Origin: Streptococcus rubneri
GTDB lineage: Bacteria; Bacillota; Bacilli; Lactobacillales; Streptococcaceae
Direction: 5' to 3'
Length of the DNA: 64,000 nucleotides
Assembly: GCF_004785935.1 (NCBI RefSeq)
Contig: NZ_SRRP01000001.1
Coordinates: forward strand, 186,001 to 250,000
Shown here: positions 22,101-32,928 of the stretch, one piece after another
Numbering within the stretch: the first letter of the stretch is position 1
Layout of the letters: the number at the start of each line of letters is the position of its first letter
Made by a program: the position numbers and the translations under genes
The notes under the pieces: generated by a model
Seen by the model: the letters and a program-made list of their open reading frames with translations, nothing else
Databases searched by the model: none
Told to the model about the DNA's origin: nothing

Positions 22101-22143
22101 GCTGCAAGAAACGGACAGTTTCAAAACCTCGATTTTCAAATAA
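16114..22143 (+). CDS. M26 family zinc metalloprotease (IgA1 protease / Zmp type), cell-wall linked
   Basis: A 2009-residue surface protease. Order: YSIRK-type signal peptide (residues 13-46, YSIRKLSVGVGPVAIGAF), N-terminal LPQTG at 100-104 followed by two hydrophobic segments and KKHRKK, G5-type domains (e.g. FEVVEKPDATLAKGQTKV), six 27-residue repeats (about 336-491), another pair of G5-like domains, an M26 N-terminal region with GLUG-like turns, and the catalytic HETTH (1675-1679) with the third ligand Glu1699, i.e. HEXXH-X19-E. In this family the sorting motif is N-terminal, leaving the protease domain exposed. Relatives cleave IgA1 hinge (iga) or other host proteins (zmpB, zmpC); the substrate here cannot be told from sequence alone. 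It stands alone between two terminators. Confidence 0.9.
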   Translation: MKKTKQSFEKITKYSIRKLSVGVGPVAIGAFLLAGSMLGVRPVQADQVSQNANVHFGYVTEEELTAEEQAQLIHAIPEEYQNEDTLYLVYKKKGSAPQVLPQTGTTEVALVGLSLASASFAVLLLSKKHRKKVMGVLLIGTMGQSLFLSMEATALQNQVLRSYNQTLSVSSSQELAKGVIEIDGYDYIGYLRYPSTPKVTEQLSPGDQRNQKNEPGQLKTITSTPKIDLSSRVTPEVGPAFPIVEKPRVEVSTEVIPFEVVEKPDATLAKGQTKVLTPGENGERTILTQVSLVEGKEVRTVLESTVTIEPVPQVLRVGTQEEAHPTPQPNPVVTAKGTQEEGHVGEAPVQPENPAYTGVIETKGTQEEGHVGEAPVQPENPAYTGVVEAKGTQEEGHVGEAPVQPENPAYTGVVEAKGTQEEGHVGEAPIQPENPAYTGVVEAKGTQEEGHVGEAPVQPENPAYTGVVEAKGTQEEGHVGEAPIQPENPVYQITEGTVTETETVVLPYETEYVSDANRYTDEESILQKGEAGSQEIRRVYKTVNGEKVGEPLSTATETVKAPVTEKIGRGTKAIDGQTEEVAFEEIPFKTVTEQDATLLKGNERVSQAGKNGKKKITKVYKTIKGVKTADAPTVSEEVVEQAQDRIIQKGTKELDKPTLTLTQVDKEELKRSAKASYHLEKPEGVTIKSIQAVLKKGDQVVKTFALSESDLAAALADLDYYKDYTLATTMVYDRGNGDEEEVLKEEPLRLDLKKVEVKNIKETSLISVDDQGLETDRSLLSETPSDVKPYYLKVTTHDNKITKLAVDKIEEVTIDGKALYKVTAKAPDLIQRTADQQFSEDYVHYIAKPKAHDGDVYYNFDELVKAMQANPTATFKLGSNMNAANVQAAGKSYVTNAFKGTLESTEGNKFAIHNITRPLFGNIEGGSVKNLLLENVNIDLPGTDRVAPIAGVIKNNATVENVKVTGSVVGNNDVAGIINKIDGSGKVSNVAFIGKLHAAGNKGGYLAGVLGENWKGVVEKAYVDAEMTGNKAKAAGLVYSSQNGGNNHTVGKEGVLRNSVAKGSIELKEAVQSGGLLGTNWALGAIEDNITMMKVKTGEMVFGHSDIDADDYFTYSRTKRNYSVEDVSEGKKTYNNSRKIPSISLAEAEQKIEAMGITAATFTSDKPIEDRLNNLVNKDDQYKAIDGYDAARELAYRNIAKLQPFYNKEWIVDQGNKLATGSPLLTKEVLSVTAMKGNDFVTELADADRILIHYADKTKDVFSITPKDSKVKQVKEYSVAELGEVVYTPNLVDKDRSDLISAIVGTLNPVELQSDPIYTHLGRTGPNKVNAIKNLYLEESFKEVKDNLTHFVKQLVENEDHQLNTDEAAKRALIKKIEDNKAAVLLGLSYLNRYYGVKFDDVHLKQLMLFKPDFYGKNVDVLDRLIEIGSKEDYIKGTRTHDAFREVVAKHTLSGNLNDFLKYNMELFTSDTDLNDWFIKATKDNVYIVEPKTTTPEFADKKHRAYEGLNNDVHGKMILPLLNLKDAHMFLISTYNTMAYSSFEKYGKNTEAERNAFKSEIDKVAKGQQNYLDFWSRLATDKVRNRLLKSNNMVPTPVLDNQNYKGISTDRYGHTNSGKDIAPIRELYGPTDRYHATDWRMGAVARIYGNPYKDDSVFFMVTDMISDFGVSAFTHETTHVNDRMVYLGGWRHREGTDIEAFAQGMLQTPSVSNPNGEYKALGLNMAYERPNDGNQWYNTNPNDLKSRDEIDRYMKGYNDTLMLLDYLEGEAVLDKHSKDLNNAWFKKVDKQYRGANTKNQFDKVRPLSDEEKAIALNTVDDLITNNFMTNRGPGNGVYNPSDFGSAYVTVPMMTGIYGGNTSEGAPGAMSFKHNTFRIWGYYGYEKGFLGYASNKYKQESKQAGLATLGDDFVIQKISEGRFNNLEDWKKAYFNEVVTSAKNGIQAIDIDGKTYNSYEDLKRAFAEAVDKDKATLSNGSVKFDNTVSLKEKIFKKLLQETDSFKTSIFK
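17119..17586 (+). repeat. Tandem 81-bp repeats in the M26 protease gene
   Basis: Five full and one partial copy of a 27-residue unit, KGTQEEGHVGEAPVQPENPA followed by YTGVVEA, with PIQ/PVQ and VIET/VVEA variants, preceded by a degenerate copy. Copies are nearly identical in DNA, so copy number can change by slippage or recombination. The unit is Pro/Glu rich, like a flexible spacer holding the protease off the wall. Confidence 0.95.
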
Positions 22144-22149
22144 TCGAAG

Positions 22150-22178
22150 AACTCATCTGCTGAGCAGGTGAGTTTTTA
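22150..22178 (+). terminator. Terminator of the M26 protease gene
   Basis: AACTCATCTGC, TGA loop, GCAGGTGAGTT and five Ts, just after the stop codon. Confidence 0.9.
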
Positions 22179-22330
22179 TGTTTGGTAAAATTAGGTCTCC
22201 TCCTGATAAAAATAGTATAAATTTTTATTGAAAATAAAAATAGACAAAGTGTCTAAAAATGATTAGAATCTTTTGAAAGCTAGTGATAAGAGGAATTTTG
22301 AAAGTATTGACAGAATTGCTATAAAACGTT

Positions 22331-22359
22331 TTCTTTCTATGCAAACATTTGACTATTAT
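22331..22359 (+). promoter_or_regulatory. Weak candidate promoter of the atp operon
   Basis: TATTAT (22354-22359) with TTCTTT 17 bases upstream. A cre-like ATAAAACGTTTTCT (22321-22334, 11/14) overlaps the -35 side. A lone TTGACA at 22307-22312 has no -10 at the usual distance. Low confidence. Confidence 0.3.
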
Positions 22360-22410
22360 ATCTTTTAGGAGTAAACTAGGGGAGTAAAATATATTTAAGG
22401 AGAATTCATC

Positions 22411-22611
22411 ATGAATTTAACATTTTTAGGTCTTTGTTTAGCCTGTTTTGGTGTGTCACTTGCGGAAGGTTTGATGATGAGCAATCTGTTCAAATCTGCA
22501 TCACGTCAACCAGAAATTATTGGTCAATTGCGTAGTCTCTTGATTCTTGGTGTTGCCTTTGTCGAAGGTACTTTCTTTGTAACTTTGGCCATGGCCTTCG
22601 TTATTAAATAG
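22411..22611 (+). CDS. atpE: ATP synthase Fo subunit c
   Basis: A 66-residue hairpin of two membrane helices that forms the proton-driven rotor ring. The second helix holds the proton-binding carboxylate ([16 protein letters not shown], Glu). Streptococcal c subunits are short like this, and the operon begins with c rather than a. AAGGAGA ribosome site. Streptococcal F-ATPase mostly pumps protons out for acid tolerance. Confidence 0.95.
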   Translation: MNLTFLGLCLACFGVSLAEGLMMSNLFKSASRQPEIIGQLRSLLILGVAFVEGTFFVTLAMAFVIK

Positions 22612-22643
22612 ACAACTCTATTTAGAAAAGGAGGTGTCAAACC

Positions 22644-23360
22644 TTGGAAGAAAGTGTGAATCCAACCCTAAATATTGGACCAGTATCCTTTGATTTGACC
22701 CTACTTGCCATGTCTCTTGTAACTGTTTTGACGGTCTTTGCCTTTGTCTATTGGGCAAGTCGCAAAATGACCCTTCGTCCAAAGGGCAAGCAAAATGCTC
22801 TGGAGATGATTTATGATTTTGTTATCGGTTTTACCAAGGGAAACATTGGGGAACATTATATGAAGGATTACTCTTTATTTTTGTTTTCTCTCTTTCTCTT
22901 TATCTTGGTAGCCAATAATATTGGCTTGATGGCAAAAATTCAGACAACAAACGGTTATAACTTATGGACTTCCCCAACGGCTAACCTTGGATATGACCTA
23001 TCTCTTTCATTTTTGATCACCCTGATTGCTCATGTGGAAGGAATTCGTCGCCGAGGCATTAAGGAATACTTGAAGGCTTTTGCAACACCAGGATTTATGA
23101 CCCCAATGAACCTCCTAGAAGAGGTGACTAATTTTGCATCCTTAGCGATTCGGATCTACGGGAATATTTTTGCTGGTGAAGTCTTAGCATCCTTGTTACT
23201 AAGCTTGTCGCAACTGGCCTTTTATTGGTATCCAGCAGCCTTTGTTGGAAGCATGTTATGGACAGCCTTTTCGATTTTCATTTCATGTATCCAAGCTTAT
23301 GTATTTACCATGTTGTCTTCGATGTACATTGGTAAAAAAATAAACGGTGAGGAAGAGTAA
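22644..23360 (+). CDS. atpB: ATP synthase Fo subunit a
   Basis: A 238-residue membrane subunit that forms the proton half-channels next to the c ring. The essential Arg is in [15 protein letters not shown]. The start is TTG at 22644 (TTGGAAGAAAGT), supported by a strong AAAGGAGGTG site and by family length. About five hydrophobic segments. Confidence 0.95.
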   Translation: MEESVNPTLNIGPVSFDLTLLAMSLVTVLTVFAFVYWASRKMTLRPKGKQNALEMIYDFVIGFTKGNIGEHYMKDYSLFLFSLFLFILVANNIGLMAKIQTTNGYNLWTSPTANLGYDLSLSFLITLIAHVEGIRRRGIKEYLKAFATPGFMTPMNLLEEVTNFASLAIRIYGNIFAGEVLASLLLSLSQLAFYWYPAAFVGSMLWTAFSIFISCIQAYVFTMLSSMYIGKKINGEEE

Positions 23361-23378
23361 GTAGAGGAGGAGTAGAAG

Positions 23379-23873
23379 ATGGATTTAACTATTGGTACCA
23401 TTATTGGTGACTTTATTCTGATCGCTGGTTCCTTCCTATTACTAATCTTTTTAGTAAAGAAATATGCTTGGGGCAATATTACCAGTATTTTGGATGCGCG
23501 TGCTGAAAAAATTACCAATGATATTGATGAAGCAGAAGCAGCTCGTCAAAAAGCTGAGGAACTAGCAAGTAAACGTGAAGAAGAGTTGGCAGGTAGCCGC
23601 AAAGAAGCTGCGTCTATCGTCGAAAATGCAAAGGAAACTGCAGAAAAGAACAAATCTCAGATTCTTTCAGAAGCCACTCAAGAAGCAGTACGTTTGAAAG
23701 AAAAAGCGCAACAAGAAATTGCGCATAACAAAGAAGAAGCATTGAACAGTATCAAAGGCGATGTGGCAGACCTAACCGTCAACTTGGCAGGTAAATTGCT
23801 AAGCCAACAGTTGGACTCTGAAGGCCATCGCCAACTGATTGATCGCTACCTAAATGAATTAGGAGATGCCTAA
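23379..23873 (+). CDS. atpF: ATP synthase Fo subunit b
   Basis: A 164-residue stator: one N-terminal membrane helix ([20 protein letters not shown]) then a long charged coiled coil ([20 protein letters not shown]). It links the Fo a subunit to F1 via delta. The stop overlaps the atpH ATG by one base. Confidence 0.95.
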   Translation: MDLTIGTIIGDFILIAGSFLLLIFLVKKYAWGNITSILDARAEKITNDIDEAEAARQKAEELASKREEELAGSRKEAASIVENAKETAEKNKSQILSEATQEAVRLKEKAQQEIAHNKEEALNSIKGDVADLTVNLAGKLLSQQLDSEGHRQLIDRYLNELGDA

Positions 23874-24409
23874 TGGACAAAAAGCAATTAATGGTAATTG
23901 AGAAATATTCCCAGCCTTTTGTTCAATTGGTATTTGAAAAGAATCAGCAAGATGACGTTTATGAAAAATTAAGTCAAATTAAGGCTGTTTTTGAAGAAAC
24001 AGGCCTTGCTGCATTTTTAGCTCATATCGGTGTAGAGGATGAAGAGAAGGCGAAGAGTCTGCGACTTTTCCAAAACTCGGATTCAGCATTACTAGACCAT
24101 TTGATTGAAGTGGTTATTCTCAATCATCGTGAAGCCTTATTTTATGATATTGTCAGAGTTAGTATGGAGCAAATTCAACAGGTGAGCAACTGTTTCGAAG
24201 TAACCGTATCTTCGGTTGCAGGACTCGATCAGACTCAAAAAGAGAAGTTGATCCCTATTATTGAAAAGAAATTTGGTATTCAAGTTCGTTCTCTAAAAGA
24301 AACATTGGATCCAGATTTGATTGGTGGTTTTGTGGTTTCAGCAAATCACAAGACGCTTGATACTAGTCTCAAACGTCAATTGCAAGTCATAAAAGCAAAT
24401 TTGAAATAG
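23873..24409 (+). CDS. atpH: ATP synthase F1 subunit delta
   Basis: A 178-residue OSCP/delta subunit holding the b stalk to the top of F1. The C-terminal GFVVSANHKTLDTSLKRQL matches the conserved delta signature (GG-x-D-SL-). Coupled to atpF by a TAATG overlap. Confidence 0.93.
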   Translation: MDKKQLMVIEKYSQPFVQLVFEKNQQDDVYEKLSQIKAVFEETGLAAFLAHIGVEDEEKAKSLRLFQNSDSALLDHLIEVVILNHREALFYDIVRVSMEQIQQVSNCFEVTVSSVAGLDQTQKEKLIPIIEKKFGIQVRSLKETLDPDLIGGFVVSANHKTLDTSLKRQLQVIKANLK

Positions 24410-24421
24410 AAAGTGGTGTGA

Positions 24422-25930
<1,509 letters not shown>

Positions 25931-25945
25931 AAATAGGAGTGGCAG

Positions 25946-26827
25946 ATGGCAGTTTCTTTAAATGATATCAAAAATAAAATTGCATCGACAAAGAATACCA
26001 GTCAAATTACGAATGCTATGCAGATGGTATCTGCTGCCAAACTTGGGAAGTCTGAGCAAGCTGCAAAGGACTTCCAAATTTACGCATCTAAGGTTCGTAA
26101 ACTATTGACAGACCTCTTACATGGACACGAGGCTGAGAATGCTAAGTACCATCCATTTTTAAAGAGTCGCCCTGTAAAAAAGACAGCCTATATTGTGATT
26201 ACGTCAGACCGTGGACTTGTTGGAGGCTACAATGCATCTATTCTTAAGTCTGTCATGGAACTAAAGGAAGAATACCATCCAACAGGTGAGGATTTTGAGG
26301 TCATCTGTATTGGAAGTATTGGGGCAGATTTCTTTAGAGCAAGAGGCATCCAGCCGGTTTATGAACTTCGTGGTCTAGCCGATCAACCAAGCTTTGATGA
26401 AGTACGGAAGATTATTAATAAGACGGTCCAAATGTATCAAAATGAATTGTTTGATGAATTGTATGTCTGTTATAATCACCATGTCAACAGTTTGACTAGT
26501 CAGTTGCGGGTAGAGCAAATGCTTCCGATTATTGACTTGGACCCCAAGCAAGCAGATGAAGATTATATCTTGAATCTGGAGTTGGAATCAGACCGCGATG
26601 CGATTTTGGATCAATTGCTTCCACAGTTTGCGGAAAGTATGATTTATGGAGCCATTATTGATGCAAAAACAGCTGAAAATGCTGCTGGTATGATGGCTAT
26701 GCAAACAGCAACAGACAATGCCAAGAAGGTAATTGATGAATTGACCATTCAATACAACCGAGCTCGTCAGGCAACCATTACGCAAGAAATTACGGAAATT
26801 GTTGCAGGGGCGAGTGCGCTTGAGTAG
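25946..26827 (+). CDS. atpG: ATP synthase F1 subunit gamma
   Basis: A 293-residue central shaft. Typical ends: N-terminal [20 protein letters not shown] and C-terminal [19 protein letters not shown], the two helices that form the rotating coiled coil inside alpha3beta3. AGGAGTG site. 88 bases to atpD. Confidence 0.97.
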   Translation: MAVSLNDIKNKIASTKNTSQITNAMQMVSAAKLGKSEQAAKDFQIYASKVRKLLTDLLHGHEAENAKYHPFLKSRPVKKTAYIVITSDRGLVGGYNASILKSVMELKEEYHPTGEDFEVICIGSIGADFFRARGIQPVYELRGLADQPSFDEVRKIINKTVQMYQNELFDELYVCYNHHVNSLTSQLRVEQMLPIIDLDPKQADEDYILNLELESDRDAILDQLLPQFAESMIYGAIIDAKTAENAAGMMAMQTATDNAKKVIDELTIQYNRARQATITQEITEIVAGASALE

Positions 26828-26906
26828 TTGATTCGATGCACATTTTAACAATACAAAATTAAGCTTGATGGTATGTATTAACAAGCTTAGAAACTTAATA
26901 GAATAG

Positions 26907-28322
<1,416 letters not shown>

Positions 28323-28335
28323 GAAGAGGTGAAAG

Positions 28336-28755
28336 ATGAGTCAAATGAACGTCCAAATCGTTACACCGGATGGACTGGTTTATGATCATCGTGCCGCATT
28401 TGTATCTGTCAAGACAATTGATGGTGAATTAGGGATTTTACCTCGTCATATCAATACCATTGCGGTTTTGGCTGTAGACCAAGTGAAGGTCCGTCGGATC
28501 GATGACGAAAAACACATTGATTGGATCGCCGTGAATGGTGGGATTATCGAAGTGGCAGATAATGTCATTACCATCGTAGCGGATTCGGCGGAACGCGCTC
28601 GAGACATTGATATTAGCCGTGCTGAGCGTGCAAAATTGCGTGCTGAAAAAGCCCTTGAAGAAGCCAAAGATCAACATTCAGTTGATATGGAGCGTCGTGC
28701 AAAAATTGCCCTTCAACGCGCTATTAACCGGATTAATGTCGGAAATCGATTATAA
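28336..28755 (+). CDS. atpC: ATP synthase F1 subunit epsilon
   Basis: A 139-residue subunit that couples gamma to the c ring and inhibits ATP hydrolysis. N-terminal beta sandwich ([20 protein letters not shown]) and C-terminal helical hairpin ([18 protein letters not shown]). Last gene of the operon, followed by a terminator. Confidence 0.95.
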   Translation: MSQMNVQIVTPDGLVYDHRAAFVSVKTIDGELGILPRHINTIAVLAVDQVKVRRIDDEKHIDWIAVNGGIIEVADNVITIVADSAERARDIDISRAERAKLRAEKALEEAKDQHSVDMERRAKIALQRAINRINVGNRL

Positions 28756-28760
28756 AAGTA

Positions 28761-28792
28761 AAAAGAAGTTGATTGGATCGACTTCTTTTTTT
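28761..28792 (+). terminator. Terminator of the atp operon
   Basis: AAGAAGTTGAT, TGG loop, ATCGACTTCTT and seven Ts, six bases after the atpC stop. Confidence 0.9.
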
Positions 28793-28835
28793 GTCCTCGA
28801 AGGATGGTATGAAGAAGAAAAGGGGAGAGTTCTTA

Positions 28836-28844
28836 TGGTATAAT
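28836..28844 (+). promoter_or_regulatory. Extended -10 promoter directly before the DUF1146 gene
   Basis: TGGTATAAT (extended -10). Only six bases separate the hexamer from the ATG at 28851, so the mRNA would begin at or near the start codon. Confidence 0.6.
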
Positions 28845-28850
28845 AGGGGT

Positions 28851-29081
28851 ATGATTCAGATGATATTTACTTTTTGTAGCCACTTATTGTTTATTTCTTT
28901 TGCCTACCACCTTCTTTCAACGGTGGTTCAGTGGGAGCGTTTTTTAAAGGTGACTGCCGGTACAGCCGTGAAAATTCGGCTTCTAATATTATTCATCAGT
29001 ATCAGTCTGGGATACTTGACTAGTAGCTTTTTTATTAGTGTTTATGAATTCAGTCGACATCTCTTCAATGGAAACTTTTAG
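28851..29081 (+). CDS. DUF1146 family small membrane protein
   Basis: A 76-residue protein with two membrane segments (FCSHLLFISFAYHLL and LLILFISISLGYLTSSFF). DUF1146 (YwzB-like) proteins sit between the ATP synthase operon and murA in many Firmicutes, as here; the function is unknown. The start at 28851 gives MIQMIFTF; a second Met at 28860 is possible, with AGGGG as its ribosome site. The promoter -10 is six bases upstream of 28851. Confidence 0.8.
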   Translation: MIQMIFTFCSHLLFISFAYHLLSTVVQWERFLKVTAGTAVKIRLLILFISISLGYLTSSFFISVYEFSRHLFNGNF

Positions 29082-29101
29082 CTTCTTTTTTAATGAATTT
29101 A

Positions 29102-29110
29102 TGGTATGAT
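29102..29110 (+). promoter_or_regulatory. Extended -10 promoter of murA
   Basis: TGGTATGAT, an extended -10 with no clear -35, 37 bases before the murA ATG. Confidence 0.45.
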
Positions 29111-29147
29111 AGTAGTCGTGACTGAATGAAATGGAGTAATAACGAGT

Positions 29148-30431
29148 ATGGACAAAATTATTGTAAATGGTGGTCAAAATCGCCTAGTTGGAACTGTAAA
29201 GATTGAAGGAGCAAAGAATGCAGTCCTTCCCCTTTTAGCAGCATCTGTTTTGGCCAGTGAAGGAACAACGACCTTGACCAATGTTCCTGTTTTATCTGAT
29301 GTCTTTACAATGAATAATGTCGTTCGTGGCTTGAACACTCAAGTTACGTTTGATGAGGAGACCAATACAGTAGTCGTTGATGCGACTCAACCATTAACAG
29401 AAGAAGCGCCTTACAAATATGTCAGCAAGATGCGAGCTTCGATCGTCGTTTTAGGCCCTGTCTTGGCTCGGAATGGTCATGCCAAAGTTTCCATGCCGGG
29501 TGGATGTACCATTGGTAGTCGTCCAATCGATTTGCACTTGAAGGGCTTGGAAGCTATGGGGGCTAAGATCACTCAAACCGCGGGCTATATTGAAGCAAAA
29601 GCAGATCGTCTTCATGGGGCGCATATCTATATGGATTTCCCATCTGTAGGTGCCACCCAAAATATCATGATGGCAGCGACACTAGCAGAAGGCACCACTG
29701 TTATCGAAAATGCAGCCCGCGAACCTGAGATTGTGGATTTGGCTTCTCTTTTAAATAAAATGGGCGCTAAGGTGCGTGGAGCTGGAACAGAAACCTTGAC
29801 GATTGTTGGGGTAGATCGCTTGCATGGAGCGGTTCACAATGTTGTTCAAGACCGAATTGAAGCAGGAACCTTCATGGTTGGTGCAGCCATGACGGGTGGT
29901 GACGTTTTAATTGAAGATGCTATTTGGGAACACAACCGCCCTCTTCTTTCTAAGATGCAAGAAATGGGTGTTGAGGTAACGGAAGAAGAAAATGGTATTC
30001 GCATTCGCTCAGATATCTCTAAATTGAAACCAGTGACGGTAAAAACCCTGCCTTATCCAGGCTTCCCGACAGATATGCAAGCCCAATTTACAGCCTTGAT
30101 GGCTATGGCTTCTGGGGAATCTACTATGATTGAAACGGTCTTTGAGAATCGTTTCCAACACTTAGAAGAAATGCGTCGGATGGGCTTACACTCAGATATC
30201 ATGCGAGATACAGCCCGCATTCAAGGTGGAGCTAGCTTACAAGGGGCTGAAGTGATGTCGACAGACTTGCGTGCTAGTGCGACCTTGATTTTAATGGGGC
30301 TTGTAGCTGAGGGAGAAACCAAAGTGAGCAAGTTAACACACCTTGACCGTGGATATTTTAAATTCCATGAGAAATTGGTGGCTCTTGGAGCAGATGTACG
30401 TCGTGTGAAGGAAGATGATGATGAAAACTAA
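29148..30431 (+). CDS. murA: UDP-N-acetylglucosamine 1-carboxyvinyltransferase
   Basis: A 427-residue enzyme for the first committed step of peptidoglycan synthesis: PEP + UDP-GlcNAc to enolpyruvyl-UDP-GlcNAc. Visible: N-terminal [16 protein letters not shown], the fosfomycin-target Cys in [15 protein letters not shown], and RYFKFHEKL-like C-terminus ([17 protein letters not shown]). Streptococci carry two murA paralogues; the neighbours epuA and endA mark this as the murA1-type locus. The stop overlaps the epuA start. Confidence 0.96.
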   Translation: MDKIIVNGGQNRLVGTVKIEGAKNAVLPLLAASVLASEGTTTLTNVPVLSDVFTMNNVVRGLNTQVTFDEETNTVVVDATQPLTEEAPYKYVSKMRASIVVLGPVLARNGHAKVSMPGGCTIGSRPIDLHLKGLEAMGAKITQTAGYIEAKADRLHGAHIYMDFPSVGATQNIMMAATLAEGTTVIENAAREPEIVDLASLLNKMGAKVRGAGTETLTIVGVDRLHGAVHNVVQDRIEAGTFMVGAAMTGGDVLIEDAIWEHNRPLLSKMQEMGVEVTEEENGIRIRSDISKLKPVTVKTLPYPGFPTDMQAQFTALMAMASGESTMIETVFENRFQHLEEMRRMGLHSDIMRDTARIQGGASLQGAEVMSTDLRASATLILMGLVAEGETKVSKLTHLDRGYFKFHEKLVALGADVRRVKEDDDEN

Positions 30432-30609
30432 ATTAAAAGCAATCGGGAAACAACTAGGCATCGTTTTACTTGTTGTCTTTATCTTAGTCATTGTCTTTGC
30501 CCTTGGTCTGGTCATTGGCTACGGGGTGATTGGAAATGGTAAAGACCCTTGGGCCATCCTTTCAACAGAAACTTGGAAGGAAATCCTACAGAAATTTACA
30601 GGTAAGTAA
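30421..30609 (+). CDS. epuA: EpuA family small membrane protein
   Basis: A 62-residue protein with one long membrane helix ([25 protein letters not shown]). EpuA is the conserved protein between murA and the endA nuclease gene in pneumococcus, the same order as here. Three consecutive ATGs (30415, 30418, 30421) lie inside the end of murA; the third has the best distance from AAGGAAG at 30408-30414. EpuA-type proteins are annotated as RNA polymerase-associated in some databases; its role is unclear. Confidence 0.85.
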   Translation: MKTKLKAIGKQLGIVLLVVFILVIVFALGLVIGYGVIGNGKDPWAILSTETWKEILQKFTGK

Positions 30610-30621
30610 CTATTTATCAAA

Positions 30622-30655
30622 AAGAGGAGCTTGAGATTGTAATCCCAGGCTCTTT
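30622..30655 (+). terminator. Weak hairpin between epuA and endA
   Basis: AAAGAG...CTTGAGATT pairs with AATCCCAGGCTCTTT with two G-U pairs. There is no proper T tract, so termination would be partial at best. Confidence 0.35.
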
Positions 30656-30684
30656 CCCATTCAGTAGAAATAGAGGAAACCATT

Positions 30685-31527
30685 GTGGCAAACGATCAAC
30701 AAAAACCACTTAAAATGAAAAAATCGGGACAAACCTTACTAGGCTTGGTGGTAGCTGCAGCTCTCTCAATCGGCGGGTATTATTTTAGTCAACCCCAGCC
30801 AATCGCTAGTCACTCTCAAGTTCAAACGGTTGTCACTTCGAGTCAAGAAGTAACACCAAGTAAAGAACTAGCAGAGAGTGTTCTGACGGATGGTGTTCGT
30901 GCGAAACTGGGTAAGAGCATTCAGTGGAACGAAGCAGGAGCTTTCATCATAAATCAGAACAAAACTAATCTGGATGCGGATGTTGCGAGTCTCCCTTATG
31001 CAGATACCAAGACAAAAACAGTAAAAGGACGAGAAATTCCTACGGTTGCCAACGCTTTGATGACCAAGGCGACTCGTCAATACCAAAAAAGAGAACAAAT
31101 GGACATAGATTGGACGCCAGCTGGTTGGCACCAAGTGACTAATTTAGCTGGCGAATATGACCATGCGGTTGATCGAGGCCATCTTTTGGGTTATGCCTTG
31201 ATAGGAAAACTGGATGGTTTTGATGCTTCAACCAGTAATCCAAAGAATATAGCTGTCCAAACAGCTTGGGCTAACCAAGCGCGTGATAGAGACTCTACTG
31301 GTCAAAATTATTATGAAACCCTCGTTCGCAAAGCATTAGACAAAAATAAGCGGGTCCGCTACCGGGTGACCCTCCATTATGCTACAGAACAGGATTTAGT
31401 TCCTGTCGGTAGTCAAATTGAAGCAAAATCTAGAGATGGAAGTCTAGAGTTTAACGTTTTTGTACCAAATGTTCAAAGTGGGATTAGTTTAGACTATGAA
31501 ACAGGTCAAGTGACAGTTTATCAGTGA
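30685..31527 (+). CDS. endA: DNA/RNA non-specific endonuclease EndA, membrane anchored
   Basis: A 280-residue nuclease with an N-terminal signal anchor ([17 protein letters not shown]). The beta-beta-alpha-metal active site is clear: [12 protein letters not shown] (catalytic His), then [20 protein letters not shown] (Asn ligand). In pneumococcus EndA degrades one strand of incoming DNA during transformation and also cuts neutrophil extracellular traps; close sequence and gene order imply the same here. The start is GTG at 30685 with AGAGGAAA upstream. Confidence 0.95.
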   Translation: MANDQQKPLKMKKSGQTLLGLVVAAALSIGGYYFSQPQPIASHSQVQTVVTSSQEVTPSKELAESVLTDGVRAKLGKSIQWNEAGAFIINQNKTNLDADVASLPYADTKTKTVKGREIPTVANALMTKATRQYQKREQMDIDWTPAGWHQVTNLAGEYDHAVDRGHLLGYALIGKLDGFDASTSNPKNIAVQTAWANQARDRDSTGQNYYETLVRKALDKNKRVRYRVTLHYATEQDLVPVGSQIEAKSRDGSLEFNVFVPNVQSGISLDYETGQVTVYQ

Positions 31528-31540
31528 TGATTAGTAGGTG

Positions 31541-31576
31541 AGAGAAGGTTAAAGGTTGTTTTAGTCCTTCTCTTTT
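31541..31576 (+). terminator. Terminator of endA
   Basis: AGAGAAGG / CCTTCTCT stem and TTTT, 14 bases after the stop. Confidence 0.75.
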
Positions 31577-31599
31577 CTATTCTAAAACGACTCATAAGC

Positions 31600-31652
31600 C
31601 TTGGTCAGAAGGAACTACTTGGATGTGAATTCGTTCTGACCAAGCCTTTTTG
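31600..31652 (+). terminator. Second, stronger hairpin after endA
   Basis: CTTGGTCAGAA (31601-31611) pairs with TTCTGACCAAG (31634-31644), followed by CCTTTTT. It backs up the endA terminator and isolates the next operon. Confidence 0.75.
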
Positions 31653-31753
31653 ACTGAATTGAATCTTTCTTTAGGATTGTTTAAGAAAACTATGATAGAA
31701 TAGTATTCTTATAAGATCTACATGAGAGGTCTTCCGGACGAAAGGAGGGGCTT

Positions 31754-32473
31754 GTGAAAACAATTTTTTCAATGATTCGGTTTATGATTCGAGCCATTTG
31801 GAGTCTATTTTGGGGATTATTTTGGACACTTGCCCTTAGCTTTGCCTTGATGGTCGGGATCCTTTTTTTCTCTGGTAAAACTGGTAAGGGGATGGATGGA
31901 GTCAGTCGGGCTGTAGAGACGGTTGTTAACCAGGTAGAAGCCTATCTCAATAGAGACGGGAGCTTTGGTAGTCCTAGTGATCAAACAGCCCAGGATGGAG
32001 TGACCACGGATGGTCATACTGCTACAGGAGCCCGCTGGGACCAACCCAAGGCAACAGTTTATATAGATCCTACGATTGATAGGGCCTTTGTTCGTGCCTA
32101 TCAAGAAGCGGTAAAAGCCTGGAATCAGACAGGAGCCTTTACCTTTCAGTTTGTCAAAACAGAAGAGGAGGCTGATGTTATCTTGACGCAGATGGATGAT
32201 GCGACGGTTTCGGCAGCAGGCGAGGCCGAATCCCAAACCAATGTTTTAACCAATCGATTTCAGAAGGTGACAGTCCGTCTCAATCGCCACTATTTATTGA
32301 GCTGGAAATATGGCTACTCCAATCAACGGATTGTCAACACAGCTGAGCATGAATTAGGCCATGCTATTGGTCTCGATCACAATGAAGAAGAATCAGTCAT
32401 GCAGTCAGCGGGCTCCTTTTACAGCATTCAAGAAATGGATATCCAAGCTGTTCGTCAACTATACAAGGAGTAA
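31754..32473 (+). CDS. Membrane-anchored matrixin-like (metzincin) zinc metalloprotease
   Basis: A 239-residue protein. An N-terminal membrane helix (AIWSLFWGLFWTLALSFALMVGILFF) is followed by a low-complexity linker and an M10/matrixin-like domain: RWDQPKATVYID start, then the metzincin zinc site HELGHAIGLDH (HEXXHXXGXXH) and the Met-turn VMQSAG. This is a short form with no propeptide or C-terminal domains. The catalytic domain should face outside. Downstream by 2 bases is a small membrane protein, so the two are translated together. Substrate unknown. Confidence 0.85.
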   Translation: MKTIFSMIRFMIRAIWSLFWGLFWTLALSFALMVGILFFSGKTGKGMDGVSRAVETVVNQVEAYLNRDGSFGSPSDQTAQDGVTTDGHTATGARWDQPKATVYIDPTIDRAFVRAYQEAVKAWNQTGAFTFQFVKTEEEADVILTQMDDATVSAAGEAESQTNVLTNRFQKVTVRLNRHYLLSWKYGYSNQRIVNTAEHELGHAIGLDHNEEESVMQSAGSFYSIQEMDIQAVRQLYKE

Positions 32474-32475
32474 GG

Positions 32476-32847
32476 ATGATCAAACGCATACTGTATCTTA
32501 TTCGAACCTTTCCAGAACAAGTGGCACTCTTCGTGTTTAACTCTGGAATCTTTCTTTGGATATCCCAAAAAGGTCAAGCAATTTCCCATGAATTAGGCAT
32601 TCAACAGGCTTGGGAAAACTATGCTCCTGAGGGAGTCCGTCAATTTTTCGGGGACAATAAGGAAGCTGTTCAAGCTTTCTTCTCCCATTCGGCCATTACT
32701 TGGCTGATTGGCTCCATGATTATCCTGCTTGTGATTCGCTTTGTGAAGGGAGTCATCAAATGGGGCTTGTTTTTGCTGGTGATTGGCATCGGGCTTTTCC
32801 TAGCCTATCAGTACAGTCAAATAGCTTCCAATGTCTCAGTCGTTTAA
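32476..32847 (+). CDS. Small membrane protein coupled to the metzincin
   Basis: A 123-residue protein I do not recognise. It has two adjacent hydrophobic segments at the C-terminus (AITWLIGSMIILLVIRFV and WGLFLLVIGIGLFLAYQY) and an N-terminal amphipathic stretch. The ATG lies 2 bases after the protease stop with AAGGAGTAAGG as ribosome site, so it may anchor, chaperone or restrain the protease; this is inference from context only. Confidence 0.75.
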   Translation: MIKRILYLIRTFPEQVALFVFNSGIFLWISQKGQAISHELGIQQAWENYAPEGVRQFFGDNKEAVQAFFSHSAITWLIGSMIILLVIRFVKGVIKWGLFLLVIGIGLFLAYQYSQIASNVSVV

Positions 32848-32855
32848 AAATAGTT

Positions 32856-32888
32856 AAAGGTCAAGCGCGTCTAGCGTTTGGCCTTTTC
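32856..32888 (+). terminator. Terminator of the metzincin operon
   Basis: AAAGGTCAAGCGC / GCGTTTGGCCTTTT hairpin with a GTCTA loop. Confidence 0.8.
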
Positions 32889-32893
32889 TTCAA

Positions 32894-32922
32894 TTGTCAA
32901 TTTGTCAAAAGTAAGGTACAAT
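32894..32922 (+). promoter_or_regulatory. Promoter of the ABC-F gene, abutting its start codon
   Basis: -35 TTGTCA (32894-32899), 17-base spacer, -10 TACAAT (32917-32922). The ATG at 32929 is where transcription is expected to start, so the mRNA may be leaderless. Confidence 0.7.
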
Positions 32923-32928
32923 GAAACT

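Noticed and set aside
31600-31652. Palindrome after endA as a third copy of the terminator-loop element
   Set aside because: Its arms (CTTGGTCAGAA) differ from the TGAACTG...CAGTTCA element; it is an ordinary terminator hairpin.
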